The position numbers and the translations under genes were made by a program. Shown here one piece after another: positions 20,620 to 32,400 of a DNA stretch of 64,000 nt. The DNA is taken from contig CM038466.1 in assembly GCA_021464415.1 (NCBI GenBank), positions 28,583,017 through 28,647,016 of the forward strand. The letters are read 5' to 3'. The notes under the pieces are model-generated. The model searched no databases and was not told the DNA's origin. It saw nothing but the letters and a program-made list of their open reading frames with translations. Origin of the DNA: Lonicera japonica (taxonomy: Eukaryota > Streptophyta > Magnoliopsida > Dipsacales > Caprifoliaceae). How positions within the stretch are numbered: the stretch's first letter is position 1; each line of letters begins with the position of its first letter.

Positions 20620-22512
20620 ATGGCCGATGGACGCGAGAATCAAAAGACAGATCAGAGCCTAGCCGAGGCGTCTGCAACTCAGCCAGCTTTAGCCGAGATG
20701 CATCGTTTACTTATGACCGTTAGCAAGAATTTGGCAAGCCTCACCACCGAGCAACAGAGTACCGTAATTCGAGTAGAATAGTTGTCAACCGAACGAACTG
20801 CACCACCGGGGTTTGAACGGCTACCACTGAATCGAGATCAGAACCAAGGGCAGTCATCGCAAGTACTTCCCCCAATCCAAGGAACCAATCCACCCCAAAC
20901 GGGCCCCATCATAGCCGGTCTCGTTCAGACCGATCCCAACAATCAGAACCAATGGGCCCCGGATTCAGGCCCCACTTACCAACAGCAAGAGCCACCCATC
21001 ATCTGGCCGCAACCTCAACAAGGCCTTGATCCCCAATACCAGCCATGGCTACAAGTCCCCGCAAGACCTATTCTACCACCGGCCCCAGTAGCCCCTCCTA
21101 ATGAGTACCAAGACATCAATCGACTTCGGGCAGTGTATGCAGAATTGGTTATAGCTCGGGAACAGCCCGATGAGGTGTCAAGAGAGCCTGAAGAAATGAA
21201 GAAACTGAAAGAGCAGATGAAGGTTCTGGAAAGGGGGATTTCCCTAATAAAATGGGCAGATGAGATTACAGATATGAATGCCTTCTCCCTTTACCCAGAA
21301 GCAAGATTACCCCAGGGATTCAAACTCCCTTCTATCACCAAATTCACAGGAACCACACCCCCTAAAACCCATCTTCAATCCTACATCAGATCCATGCAAG
21401 TGTCCGGTTGTGGAGAGCTGGAGTTAGCTCAAGCCTTTCACATGGCTCTCACGGGGGCCGCCCTGAGATGGTTTTTCGATTTGGAGAGGCACCACACAAA
21501 AACTTAGGAAGATATCGTCAAGGAGTTCATGACCAAATACCGGTCCAACGAGGATTTGGAAATTACCCGTAAGCACCTGGAGATGGCCAAACAAGGCAAA
21601 AAGGAGAGCTTCAGCGACTTTGTCACCCGCTGGAGAGAAATAGCCTCCCAAATATCCAAACGGCCCAATGAAGAAGAACAGTTGGAGATAATACAGAAAA
21701 ATTTCACTCCAGCCGTATTGAGTTGTATGGGAAAGTATGTATTCCCACAATTCAGAGCCCTGTTAAGCATGGGGTCACAAGTAGAGGAAGAACTGGCCAA
21801 GAAAGCAGAAACTGATACCAAGAAAGCCTCATACACTGGGAGAAAGACGGCCACTCCAGCCGTAAATCAACTAAGCTCATACCCATATCAACAAAACTCA
21901 TTTCAACAGTCCCAACAAGCCCCTCCGATGAGTTGGCCTACACAAGGAGACTCTTCGAGCACCGAGGCCAAAAAAAGGAGAAACTTCTGCACCCTTCCCA
22001 CTACCCTAGTCAAAAGCCTGGAACTACTCCGAAAAGCCGGACTGATCACTCCACTCAACCCGCGCCCCCACCAAACCCTATTCCCGCACCTGGAGAATGA
22101 ATAAGAACTGTGCATACTATCAAGCAGCGGGCCACGACACGGAATGTTGTTTAGCTCTTTGCCATCGTATCCAGGACCTCATTGAAGCTGGTACTATACC
22201 CGCACCCGGTGGGCCCAATGTTACTAACAACCCCCTTCCCAACCATGCTCCACCTGCGGGAATTAACGCCTTAACCACTGATGAAGAAGGCTTTGATCCC
22301 GTGGGACTCATTCGAGATGACCCAGCCTACAAGTCACCAGTTGTGCCGCCAAAGAAGGCTCAAGTTGCCCCATGCCTCAATCTGATAATTGACCAATGGA
22401 TGGCTAAGATGAACTTCCTACTCGGGCAGAGTTTAGCAAAAGCGAATCAGGGGATCCCCCAACCACTTACAATCAAGACCAATCCCAGAAAATCTGGGTT
22501 AGGATGGACCTA
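20620..22512 (+). pseudogene. gag: gag, element B
   Basis: ATG at 20620 (MADGRENQKTDQ) opens the frame. TAG stops lie at 20779-20781 and 21505-21507. Proline/glutamine-rich sequence follows up to about 21110, then a helical KKLKEQMKVLERG segment. The retrotransposon gag core follows: ITKFTGTTPPKTHLQSYI, then AQAFHMALTGAALRWF, then MAKQGKKESFSDFVTRWREI. A frame change near 22070 moves the rest to another frame, which carries a CAYYQAAGHDTECC zinc-knuckle-like motif and QDLIEAGTIPAPGGPN. This motif order is that of Tat/Ogre-type Ty3/gypsy Gag, which forms the virus-like particle. C carries the same gene on the minus strand at 51143-52805. Confidence 0.85.
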
Positions 22513-24021
22513 GGATAAGAAGAAACAATCATGGAAGCCCCGAGGTCTCCCCAAGAAGACAATCTATATGACAGAAACCTCCCCCGAAACTTTCAATTGG
22601 TTAGCAAAACCAGAATCATCGGAAGTCTCAGAGGGGTCAGACCCAGCATCCCTTTGGATACAACAAATTATCCGTTCAGGGAGGGTATACCAGCCACCCC
22701 CAATGGATACCGAGAAATCACCACCTCCTAAGGAAATAGGAGACGATCGAGTACTGGAACAGTTGAAGAAAACTTAGGCACACATCACCATTTAGGGCCT
22801 CTTGGTTGCCTCCAAATCTCAATGGACCGCCTTCATCAAACTCCTAGATGAGGCCGTCATATCACTAGACTCTATGCCCGAACAACTGCCAAACATGATC
22901 GGGTCCCTTACAGTCCAAAGGAGTCTATCATTTTCGGATGAAGACTTATCTCCATTGGGGAAGAAACACAGTCTGGCCCTCCATATTACTGTCTGGACCC
23001 AAGGGAAAGTCTTGCCGTAGGTCCTCATCGACAAAGGGTCAACCATAAATGTATGCCCTTTGAAAAGCGCCAAATGTCTGGATATCTTAGACTTAGAACT
23101 TTCTCTATCAGCTGTGACCGTTAGAGCCTATGAAAAAACCAGAAGGGCCGTTCTGGGTTCCCTAAAGCTAGATCTCATGGTCGGTCCCGAAAACTTTCCA
23201 GCCGACTTCCAAATCATAGACATTCCCTCCAGTTTTAACCTCCTGTTGGGAAGGGCATGGCTACATGACATAGGAGCACTCCCCTCCTCCTTACACTATA
23301 AGATTAAGATACCGTTCGAAGGGAATATAATCACCATCCAAGGAGATCCTGAGAGGACTTTGGCAGATCTGGAATTACCTGTTCTGGGCATCGGGAGCCA
23401 GAGCATACAGTTGGGAGGCTTTTCTTACGAGCCTCAAGTACAAGCTCTCACTACCCAGAGAATCGAGTATCTACCCCCTGATAATATTCTCGGTCTCAGC
23501 ACCAAGATCACAAATATGCTGAAAATGATAAAATACTTACCTGGAGCCAGTCTGGGAATGGGACAGCCAGGATTGCTTTAGGCCATAGAACCAGTGACGA
23601 GGCATGAAAGAGAAGGGTTGGGGTACCGGCACACTGAAGAAGAAAACTAAGAGAAAAAGTGTCGAGGGCATCAGTATCCGAGTTTTAGCTCTCTGAATGG
23701 GTTTTTCGTCAAAGAAGGAGAAGACTTCCCCTTTTGCGGCTTTCAGGAGCCTTGGAGAAACAGCGACGGAGATAACCTCCCAAGATGGGAAATCTTCTAT
23801 AAAGAGGACCTCTATCTCAAGGAAAATATTATACACAGCTTCTCTACCAAGTTAACGATCGGGCCAAAAGAAGAAAATGAAGACAAGGACGATGAAGAAG
23901 AAGAAATGATCGGAGATCTCTTCGACGTCATGGCTCTAGGGGATGATGAGCCAAGAGACGACCCTGTACACTTAATACATGCCGATCCAGATTACCAAAA
24001 AAGGAGGAAAATAGTGAAATT
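22513..24021 (+). pseudogene. Protease region and acidic linker, element B
   Basis: The aspartic-protease active site reads D-K-G-S at 23030-23041; C has D-N-G-S at the same place, so the Lys is a substitution here. Downstream blocks VRAYEKTRRAVLGSL, NFPADFQIIDIPSSFNLLLG and RAWLHDIGALPSSLHYKIKI are the usual gypsy protease core and flap regions. In-frame stops occur (for example TAG at 23018-23020 and after GQPGLL at 23579-23581). Beyond the protease is a linker with a strongly acidic run (EENEDKDDEEEEMIGDL) ending at a TAA shared with C. Confidence 0.75.
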
Positions 24022-24173
24022 GTAAGGGTGAGAGATAAGAGTGGGGTAAGACTAGGGATGAGTCGCTCCTAGATTTACTTTTTAAACTTGTACCTGTAAG
24101 CACTATTATTAATGAAGAAGACTTTGTTTTGCGTTATCCTTTTAGTTTTAATTCTGTAATTTCTTATATAGAG
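24022..24173 (+). other. Possible Ogre-type intron between protease and RT
   Basis: The protease-linker frame ends at TTGTAAGG (24021-24028), which contains a strong GTAAGG donor. The RT frame resumes after a T-rich stretch ending TTCTTATATAGAG (24161-24173). C keeps both ends in the same arrangement on the minus strand near 49500-49660. Ogre elements are known to hold an intron between protease and RT. The reading frame across the junction does not close cleanly with my choice of acceptor, so the exact borders are unsure. Confidence 0.4.
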
Positions 24174-25612
24174 ATGGAAAGACTAAACGAACACCCTGAA
24201 CATGAGGAACAGCGTGTACAGAGTGAGGAGGGATACACTATTTTGATTAACCTCGGGACGAAAGAAGAAAAGAAAGAGGTCCGTATTGGGGCAAGTCTAA
24301 GCGAGACAGAAAAAGAAGAATTCACACAAACTCTGAATGAGTACGTGGATGTCTTTGCCTGGTCCTATGCAGATATGCCAGGTTTGAACAGCCAGATAGT
24401 CATGCACGAGATACACACCAAACAGAAGTTAAGAAAGCTTACGCCTGAATGGTCCCTGAAAGTGAAAGAAGAAGTGATGAAACAACTGAGTGTGGGGTTC
24501 TTACGAGTGATCGAGTACCCTTCATGGTTAGCCAACATTGTGCCCATTCCAAAGGCAAATGGGAAGGTCCGCATGTGTGTAGATTACCGAGATCTCAATA
24601 AAGCCTGCCCGAAAGACGATTTCCCATTACCCAACATCGATTTGATAGTGGATAATACCGCTAACCATGCTTTGAAGTCGTTCGTAGACGGTTTCGCCGG
24701 GTATAATCAGATCAAGATGCACCCGGATCACCAAGAGAAAACAGCATTCATCACACCGTGGGGAACATACTGCTACACCGTTATGCCATTTGGGCCGAAG
24801 AATACAGGGGCAACATATCAGAGGGCAGCTACCGCTATCTTCCATGACATGATTCACAAAGAAGTAGAAGTGTATGTGGATGACATGATAATCAAGTCGA
24901 AGGAGATGGAAGGCCATGTACCAGCCTTACGAGCCTTTTTTGACCGCCTCCGCCAGTACCAGATGAGACTCAATCCCCAAAAATGTGTGTTCGGAGTAAC
25001 CAAAGGAAAACTCTTGGGTTATGTCGTCAGCCAGAAAGGCATCGAGGTAGACCCTGCCAAGGTTCGAGCTATCAGAGAAATGCCCGAGCCTCGTACCGAG
25101 AAAGAAGTCCATGAATTTTTGGGTAATTTGCAGTACATCAGTAGGTTCATCTCTCAACTTACTCAGACTCGCGAACCCATTTTCAAACTCCTGAGGAAGT
25201 CTTCACCAGGAGAATGGGACGATCAGTGCCAGGAGGCTTTTGATAGAATCAAAGACTACCTCTCCAAACCTCTAGTGTTAGCCCCACCACAGACCGGACT
25301 GCCACTAATTCTATACCTGACCGTCATTGATTCAGCTGCAGGAGCCATGCTAGCCCAACATCTGACCAACACACAGAAAGAATAGGCCATCTACTACATC
25401 AGCAAGAAATTATCCCCATTTGAGATAAACTACACACCGTTGGCGAAATCATGCACCGCCCTCGTCTGGGTAACACAGAAGTTACGGCACTACATGCTGG
25501 TTTTCTCGGTCATCCTAGCATCACGAATTGATCCCTTGAAATACCTCTTCGAAAAACCAGCTCTCTCAAACTGTATGGCAAAATGGTTATTCTTGCTCTC
25601 CTAATTTGACAT
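24129..25612 (+). pseudogene. pol: Reverse transcriptase and RNase H, element B
   Basis: A 418-codon open stretch (to TAG 25383-25385) encodes RT: KANGKVRMCVDYRDLNKACPK, FVDGFAGYNQIKMHP, TAFITPWGTYCYTVMPFG, the catalytic YVDD at 24873-24884, and LNPQKCVFGV with a GKLLGYVVS thumb motif. The first RNase H follows and continues past the stop as AIYYISKKL. Another stop ends the RNase H region near 25603. These are Ty3/gypsy motifs; the enzyme would copy element RNA into DNA in the particle. The RT part itself has no stop, but its frame is broken off from gag and integrase. Confidence 0.88.
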
Positions 25613-26278
25613 CACCTACATGACCAGAAGACAGTCAAAGGCAAGATCATAGCTGATTACCTGGCCCACAATCCAATATTGGGGGATATGCTAGAAGAAG
25701 CCGAATTCCCAAACGAAACTATCATGAATGTTGAGATCGATGAAGACTGGAAATTATACTTCGACGGGCCGCCAACAGAAATGGAAACGGGATAGGCATC
25801 CTGTTAGTCTCTCCAGACCAAACTCACTCCCCAGTATCGTATCGTCTAGACTTCTTCTGCACCAACAACATGACCGAGTATGAAGCCTGTATAATTGGAC
25901 TAGAGATCACGCTCCAAAGAGGTATAAGGAGAATACAAGTGTACGGAGATTCAGCATTGGTGGTCCACCAAGTTCTGAAGGAATAGAAGATCAGAGACGA
26001 AAAATTAGTCCCTTACCTCACCCGACTAGAGGATGTCGCAAGAAGGTTTGAGCATTCAGAGTTTTACTATATCCCCAGGTCACAAAATAGTTTTGCTGAC
26101 GCACTAGCAACTCTAGCATCTATGATCGATATCCCGGAGGGGATGGAAGAAATAACTCTTACAGTGCAAAGAAGATCAGGACCAGCACACTGCATGGCCC
26201 TTGAGGTAGAGAATGAAGAGAACGGGGACTTAACCGCTTGGTTTTACGACATCTGGAACCTGTTGAAAAACCACTAGT
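25613..26278 (+). pseudogene. Second RNase H (aRNH-type), element B
   Basis: A separate RNase H-like domain follows the RT-linked one: LYFDG at its start, FFCTNNMTEYEACIIGLE, then VYGDSALVVHQVL and a closing YYIPRSQNSFADALATLA. The pattern FDG, E in NMTEYEA, GDS and NSFADALA gives the expected acidic catalytic positions. Dual RNase H is a hallmark of the Tat lineage of plant Ty3/gypsy elements. Breaks: a 1-base loss right after LYFDG, TAG inside VLKE-KIRDEK near 25984, and TAG at about 26276. Confidence 0.8.
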
Positions 26279-27483
26279 ATCCCGAGCAAACGGACAAGAG
26301 AACACGGGTTACATTCAGAAGATTAGCATCAAGATTCATACTTTGCGCCGGAAGGTTGTATAAGAAGAACTACGACGGAGCCCATCTCCAATGTCTCACT
26401 GAAGAAGAGTCTGTCAAAGTGATGGATCAGATACATGGGGGCGATTGTGGACCTCATATGAGCGTCCATACACTTGCCCGTAAAGTCATCAGACAAGGTT
26501 ATTACTGGTGTACCCTGCAGAACGACTACGTTAACCACTTACGCCGTTGCCACAAGTGCCAAATCTATGCTAAATCTCAGAAACTTCCTCCGAAAGAGTT
26601 GTACAGTATGACTGCTCCCTGGCCTTTCGCAACCTGGGGAATCGACATTATTGGGAAGATCTCGCCCAAAGCCAGCAACGGCCATGAATTCATACTAGTG
26701 GCCATCGACTACTTCACCAAATGGGTAAAAGCTGAGTCTTTTCGAACCCTTGACGCCAGAAAAGTTGTCCGATTCATCAAACAGAATATCATCTGCCGGT
26801 ATGGGGTCCCACATGAGATCATCTCAGACAACATCACCCACTTCGAAGGAGAGGCTAATACAGTCATAGAAGAAAATGGTATCACCCTCCACAGATTCTC
26901 GCCATACAGACCGCAAACCAATGGGGCAGTTTAGGCCGCCAACAAGAATCTGAAGAATATCCTAAGCAAGATGATCGACACCTGCCGGGACTGGCCCGAG
27001 AAATTTCCATATGCATTGTGGAGATACCGCACCACTGAGAGGGTCTCTACCGGGGCAACCCCATTTTCTCTTACATACGGAATGGAAGCAGTCCTCCCTG
27101 TTGAATTGGAGGTCCCTTCCCTCAGAGTTATACTAAAGAATCAAGTTAACGAGCTGGAGTTGGTCCAGACATGTTATAATGAGCTGGCCTTGCTAGATGA
27201 GAAGAGATTGAGAGCCGCATACCACCACCAAGGGTATCAGAAGAGAATTGCTCGAGCATTTAACCAGAAAGTAAAGACTCGGGGTATCAATAAGAACGAC
27301 ATCGTGTTCAAAGAAATTTGAGAACCAGCCAGGGACCTAAGAGGAAAGTTCGAGCAAAAATGGACAGGGCCATACATCGTCAAAGAGATTGACACTGGGG
27401 GTGCTGCCATACTCACAGACTTGGACGGACAATTACTGCATTCACCAGTCAACATGGATCGTTTAAAGAAGTATTACCAATAG
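26279..27483 (+). pseudogene. Integrase, element B
   Basis: The HHCC zinc-binding part reads with H at QIHGG and SVHTLA and C at RCHKCQ. The catalytic core has the first D in WGIDIIG (about 26640), the second in IISDN (about 26826), and a glutamate region disrupted near AV-AANKN (TAG at 26932-26934). GPYIVKEIDTGGAAIL and a C-terminal HSPVNMDRLKKYY end the protein at TAG 27481-27483. TGA interrupts it at about 27319. It would insert the cDNA into the genome if intact. Confidence 0.85.
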
Positions 27484-27697
27484 ATATGTATATATAAGAA
27501 CTACGTAAACCTGAGCCCTAACTCGAAAATGTGTTTTTGGAAAAATCGAAAAGGGAACGTAGGCAACCTGAGAAGTGACTTCAGGCCCAGTTTAAACATT
27601 GTAAAGAAATTTATTTCCCATAAGCAGTCCTTTATATATTATTAAGGTGGTTCAGAACACCGAAAGTTACAAAGGAGATACATCATACAGAAAAAAA
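27484..27697. other. Convergent pol/ORF2 spacer (element B)
   Basis: The pol stop (plus strand, 27481-27483) and the ORF2 stop (minus strand, 27698-27700) face each other across 214 bp. The spacer holds the CTTCAGGCCCAGTTTAAAC block common to the three copies. Confidence 0.75.
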
Positions 27698-28952
27698 CTA
27701 ATCCCTAGGGGTTGGCCAAACAGGGTCCTCAGTAGCCAAATCAATTCGAGTCTCATCCAGGATCTAGTAAGCAAAGACAATATTCCCCTCTGTGGGCTCA
27801 GAATCCATGAACCGGAACCACTCCATTAGAAGGGATCATCAATTAGCTCCCCTTCCAAAGACCCCTAACGAGAATAGATGATATCATCCCGGAGGGGCCT
27901 GGTAATACCGAAACGGGCATAGTTGAACTGACGAGTCAGTCGAGCACGCCACATCCTATCCACCGATAAAGAGACATGCAGGGTCACAAATTTAAACTTA
28001 GAGGAGAAGTTATTCAGACCAAGGGGAATGTCCTGAGGAATGTTGAACTGACGAAGGAGACGTCCTGGGAGATAAAAGGAGGTAAACCAGAGCCCGCGGA
28101 GCCGAACATAGTTCTGACCCCCTGTACTAAGCACTATCGCCCTCAGCTTCCACCAAGGAATGTTCCATCGAATAGCCTGAAAGTTCTCCGAAAACCACAC
28201 CGTCCAATCAGAGGAAGACATGGTCAAAGCACCAAAGAGGGGACGACGGAAAAAGTGCCTCGGGTTGTTAAGCCAAACCCCGTTAAAATCCACCGATCAA
28301 AAACGCTCTAACAGCCACATGTATAGCAAACAGGGGCTTCCCTTGAAAAAGGGTGAGGCTCCCCTTTGAAGATCATCTAGGCCGTTCAGAGTCTCTGCAA
28401 GAACAATTGGCACTATAGACTCCCCGTTCCTAGCATGGTAAATCAAACTCAGAATAGTCGGATCGACACGGGAAGAGCCCGTCACCAGTAACATGTCAAA
28501 AACAAGACAGATCAAGGCCACCGTAGTACGCCCACACTATGAGAAGCTCTCTCTTCGTAACGATGAAAGAACCTCATCATTTTATGAAGGTCAAGAAGCC
28601 CGTCGACAATAAAACCATCACAGGCCGCTTGGAGAATAGCTAACAGAGCAATCAGCATATCTCGAGGACCGATTTCTTCTATGGGAACAGCCATCGAAAG
28701 ACGAACATCAGAACGCAACAGCCAGGAGAACTCTTCATAAGTCGGGCAGAGGTCATCTAGCCCGAAACGAAAAAGATGATCCACAGGGCTCTAGAAATAC
28801 AAAGCACCTAGCAGAAAGGAAAAATCTATAAGACGATGGCACCAGCCCGCTAAAGGGCTAAAAGCACCAAAGTTCAAACCATTCTCAGAAGATATCAGAG
28901 CATCTTGGGCTTCAACATAAGAAAAATCAGAATTTGTGCGATAAGAAGACAT
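27698..28952 (-). pseudogene. ORF2: DUF7745-like cargo gene, element B copy
   Basis: Start ATG at 28950-28952, stop at 27698-27700. The length is 1255 bp, 2 bp short of A's 1257 bp. TAG replaces Trp54 at 28791-28793, exactly as in A. A 1-base loss near 28534 (GTGGGCG against GTGGAGCG in A) shifts the frame after EERASHSVG, and a later indel restores similarity over the long segment 27865-28293. Conserved blocks WNIPWWKLRAIVLSTGGQNY and MWRARLTRQFNYARFG are present. The gene reads toward pol. Confidence 0.7.
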
Positions 28953-28991
28953 TTTGGGAAAGGTGTGGGGATGAAGGAAGGAAGATGGGTG

Positions 28992-29069
28992 TATTTATAG
29001 CAAAAAAGAGCGTCATGTGCCTATTTGTCGTGCGACAAACCCATATCCAGGAGGGATTGTCGCGCGACA
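28992..29069 (-). promoter_or_regulatory. ORF2 promoter (element B)
   Basis: On the minus strand TATAAATA is at 28992-28999. The palindromes are at 29026-29037 (one-base variant) and 29058-29069 (TGTCGCGCGACA). The 26-bp gap to TATA is identical to A and C. Confidence 0.75.
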
Positions 29070-29408
29070 ATCCCCTTTAATGTCACCTTATTTTTGCTTT
29101 TCTTACCCATAAGAGTCATTTTGCCAAAAGAATCACTTCTGCATACACTGTGCTCACTTTGTTCTTCTACAGGAACCCTAAATATCACCACATTACAAGG
29201 TATGGCTCCTAAAATTATCGATTCATGTAATTATTATTTAAAATATATTCTTCACAGATAGAGAATAAAAGTATATCTTCAAACACAAATATAGATTTTT
29301 TTAAAAAAACCAATAAAAGAATAGTTTTCAAGAAACTAAATCTCTGTCTAAATATCTAAAAATAAAACTACATATATGTCCGAACTAACTAAATGCAGGA
29401 AAAGAAAA

Positions 29409-32400
29409 CTAATCTATCCTAGCGCGCTTCGACTCGCTACCACTATCACCAGAAGCCTCCTTCGGGGGTAGGATCGACCGTTGGGACATTCGGATGAGAG
29501 GGAACTGCCGCCTGAGAAGGCCCCGTCGACTGGACCGGAGCCGTGGGGTGAATCACTGAAGATCGAGATCGCCTAGAAGTTCGACTAGTACTCCTCCAGG
29601 ACTCCGTCCGAGCACGAGAATAAGACAAAGGGTCGTCCGCCCGCAGGGAAACATCGATCGCCCTCTGATAGTCACGCATGAACATCGTGGGTTTTTGACC
29701 AACGTACTGGAGAAGGTTCCAGCTGTAGAGATACTGGGAATGCCAAGCTCTCAGATCCGCTACACGCACACTCACCCGCTGAAAAGGAAAAAGGAAAAGG
29801 AATCAGCACAGTTAAAATAAATAAGCACGGATATAAGGAGATATTAAGGGAAGATAAAGCATATACCTTATCATCAGGGCGACCACCCAAGTAATCAAAC
29901 GTATCCTCAGGAAGAGGATACTCGGGCATTGTATACCGACGTAGACCAGCACCGACATAAGAGATGTCTCGAGGAAGTGGCGGCAAATCTACCGGACAGA
30001 CGGACGAACTCGCCGGTATAGCAGCAGAAGAAGACCCACCCTCCTCGCGGATCGGGAACAGGGGAGCCCGAGAAGATGAGCCGCCAAGACCGGGAGAGTG
30101 GGCCGGAGGGCCTATAGCAGTCGACGGAAGCGGAGTCAACGTAGCATAGGTGCGAACACCCGGAGGATTAGCAACGGCAGTCACCTTCAGAGGCAGGACC
30201 CCGCTGGAAGGAGTAGTCACAGCAGTAGGAGGGGTCCGCCCAAACTGCTCATAGTCTACCCCGAAGTCCGCAGGCTCCCAGGATCACTCCGAAAAATTTG
30301 CTGCACCTCCCGTAGCAGTCTCAGCAACCTCAAAAATAGCCCTCGAAGATGCTAACGGACAGGTGGAGAACTCAAAACCCTTGGCAGGCTGCTCCTCTCT
30401 AGGCGTAATCTGAGGAGGCTGCTCCGGAATAGCCAATGTCCCACCTCCCTCACCGCCCTCGGGCCTATCATCGCCTCCCTCAGCACCGGCAAGGATGTCC
30501 CTCTCTCCCTCGGGGTCGTCATCGTCAGAGTCCAAAATGATGTCTCGCTGATCAGGGACAGGCGGCAGCTGACCAGGAATCGTCCGGGACAAATGAGTCT
30601 GTCCCCGAGTCCCCTTCGGCTCCATCATCAAGTAACGGGCAGTGAAGACAGCATAATCACCCTCCTCGGTGAACGTCTAAAAATCGAGCCCGTTGACCAA
30701 CGCATGCACCGTCACCGGGTCTATCTCACCCTTCTGCCTCATCAAAACTGGTGGAAACAGAGGAACTCGGGGCCACTGGGTCGGTGTGTGCTGACGAATA
30801 ACTCGCTCGCCCAAGTAGAAGTGAAGACCATACTCGTCCCTGATAAGCCACCTGGTCCTCGAGGCGGTCAGAGCGCGGCCATATCCGAAATGAAGGCCCA
30901 GATCACCCCAGGGGGCCCACTCAATTTTATTCCAGTTATTTGTATTCTATTTTACTAGTTAAATATTAAAAAGAAAGAATACTAAGATATTTACCTGCTC
31001 CTCCAACAGGTCATGGACGGTAGCAGCTTCGGTCTCCCGAGTCCGGTATACATAGTGAGCCCTATAGTTCCCCGCAATGAATCGGCGGAAAAAAGGAAAC
31101 TGATCCTCGTTCTCAACAAGGAGATCCACCTGGGTATGACCCAGACGGGTATACGCCACGAACCAACTCTGAAGAGAAGACATAAAGAATGTCAGCAACA
31201 ATCAACAGATGATATGTAAAAGACTGGAACGAAGATAAGAGAACAGAAGTATATACCTCCCACAGCAAAGAAAAGCCCTTAAGGTTCAGGGCTAAGTGGC
31301 GAGAAACCTGATCCATAGCATCGTAAACAACGGCCAGGATAAAACCGCCCTAGTCGTAGTCGAACATGATGCTAAAGTCCCAGAGATAAGGCAGCCACCA
31401 GAGATTGGTTATGTCCCCCCCTCTAGCCTCAAACAGATCATGGAGCTTCAGCAAGAGAAGAACACGGGCATACTGACGCGCCTCCTGACGGGTCATCGGC
31501 ACCCCTGAAGCAACTAACTGGGCTCTCTCTGTGGCTAGCCGTGTATCCAAAACCGCCCAAGGGATCGTGTCGCCCGAACTCCGTCGCTCAGGAAACCACC
31601 CGAGTGCACTCACAATGCCCTCTACCGTCAGAGGCAAAGAGACATCAATCTGGATAGGGACCCCCCTGAAGGAATCCCGGTCAGAGCAAATAGGTCCAAG
31701 GGGTCATCGTCATCTCCCCCAGCTCTAGTGGAAGGTATGAGTGGTGTCCCACCAGTGACAGGCCAAAGCCGACACCAACACAGCCGCCCTAGATACCAGC
31801 TCCGGGAGGGTGTCAAAAAGAGGACCAAATGGAGTCGCAAGGAGCAACTCCTGGACAGGGGCCGGTGCCTGTCGCCATTCTAAGGAAATAGTGTTGGGAG
31901 AACCCCAACCTCGGCCGACCCACTACAGACAAAGCAGAGATATAAAAATATGAGAAACCTAAGGGTACTTTAGTGTAATTATGAGAGTTATAGGGCTATA
32001 AGGATAAATTATGTAATTTTCAAAACCTGAGGGTACTTTGGTGTAAATTATGAGAGTTATAGGGTTATAAGGGTAAATTATGTAATTTTCAAAACCTGAG
32101 GGTACTTTGGTGTAAATTATGAGAGTTATAGGGTTATAATGGTAAATTATGTAATTTCTAAAACCTGAGGGTACTTTGGTGTAATTATGAGAGATATAGG
32201 GTCATAAGGGTAAATTATGTAATTTTCTAAAAACCTGAGGGTACTTTGGTGTAATTATGATAGATATAGGGCTATAAGAGTAAATTATGTAAATTTCTAA
32301 AACCTGAGGGTACTTTGGTGTAATTATGAGAGATATAGGGTTATAAGGGTAAATTATGTAATTTTTCAAACCTGAGGGTACTTTGGTGTAATTATGAGAG

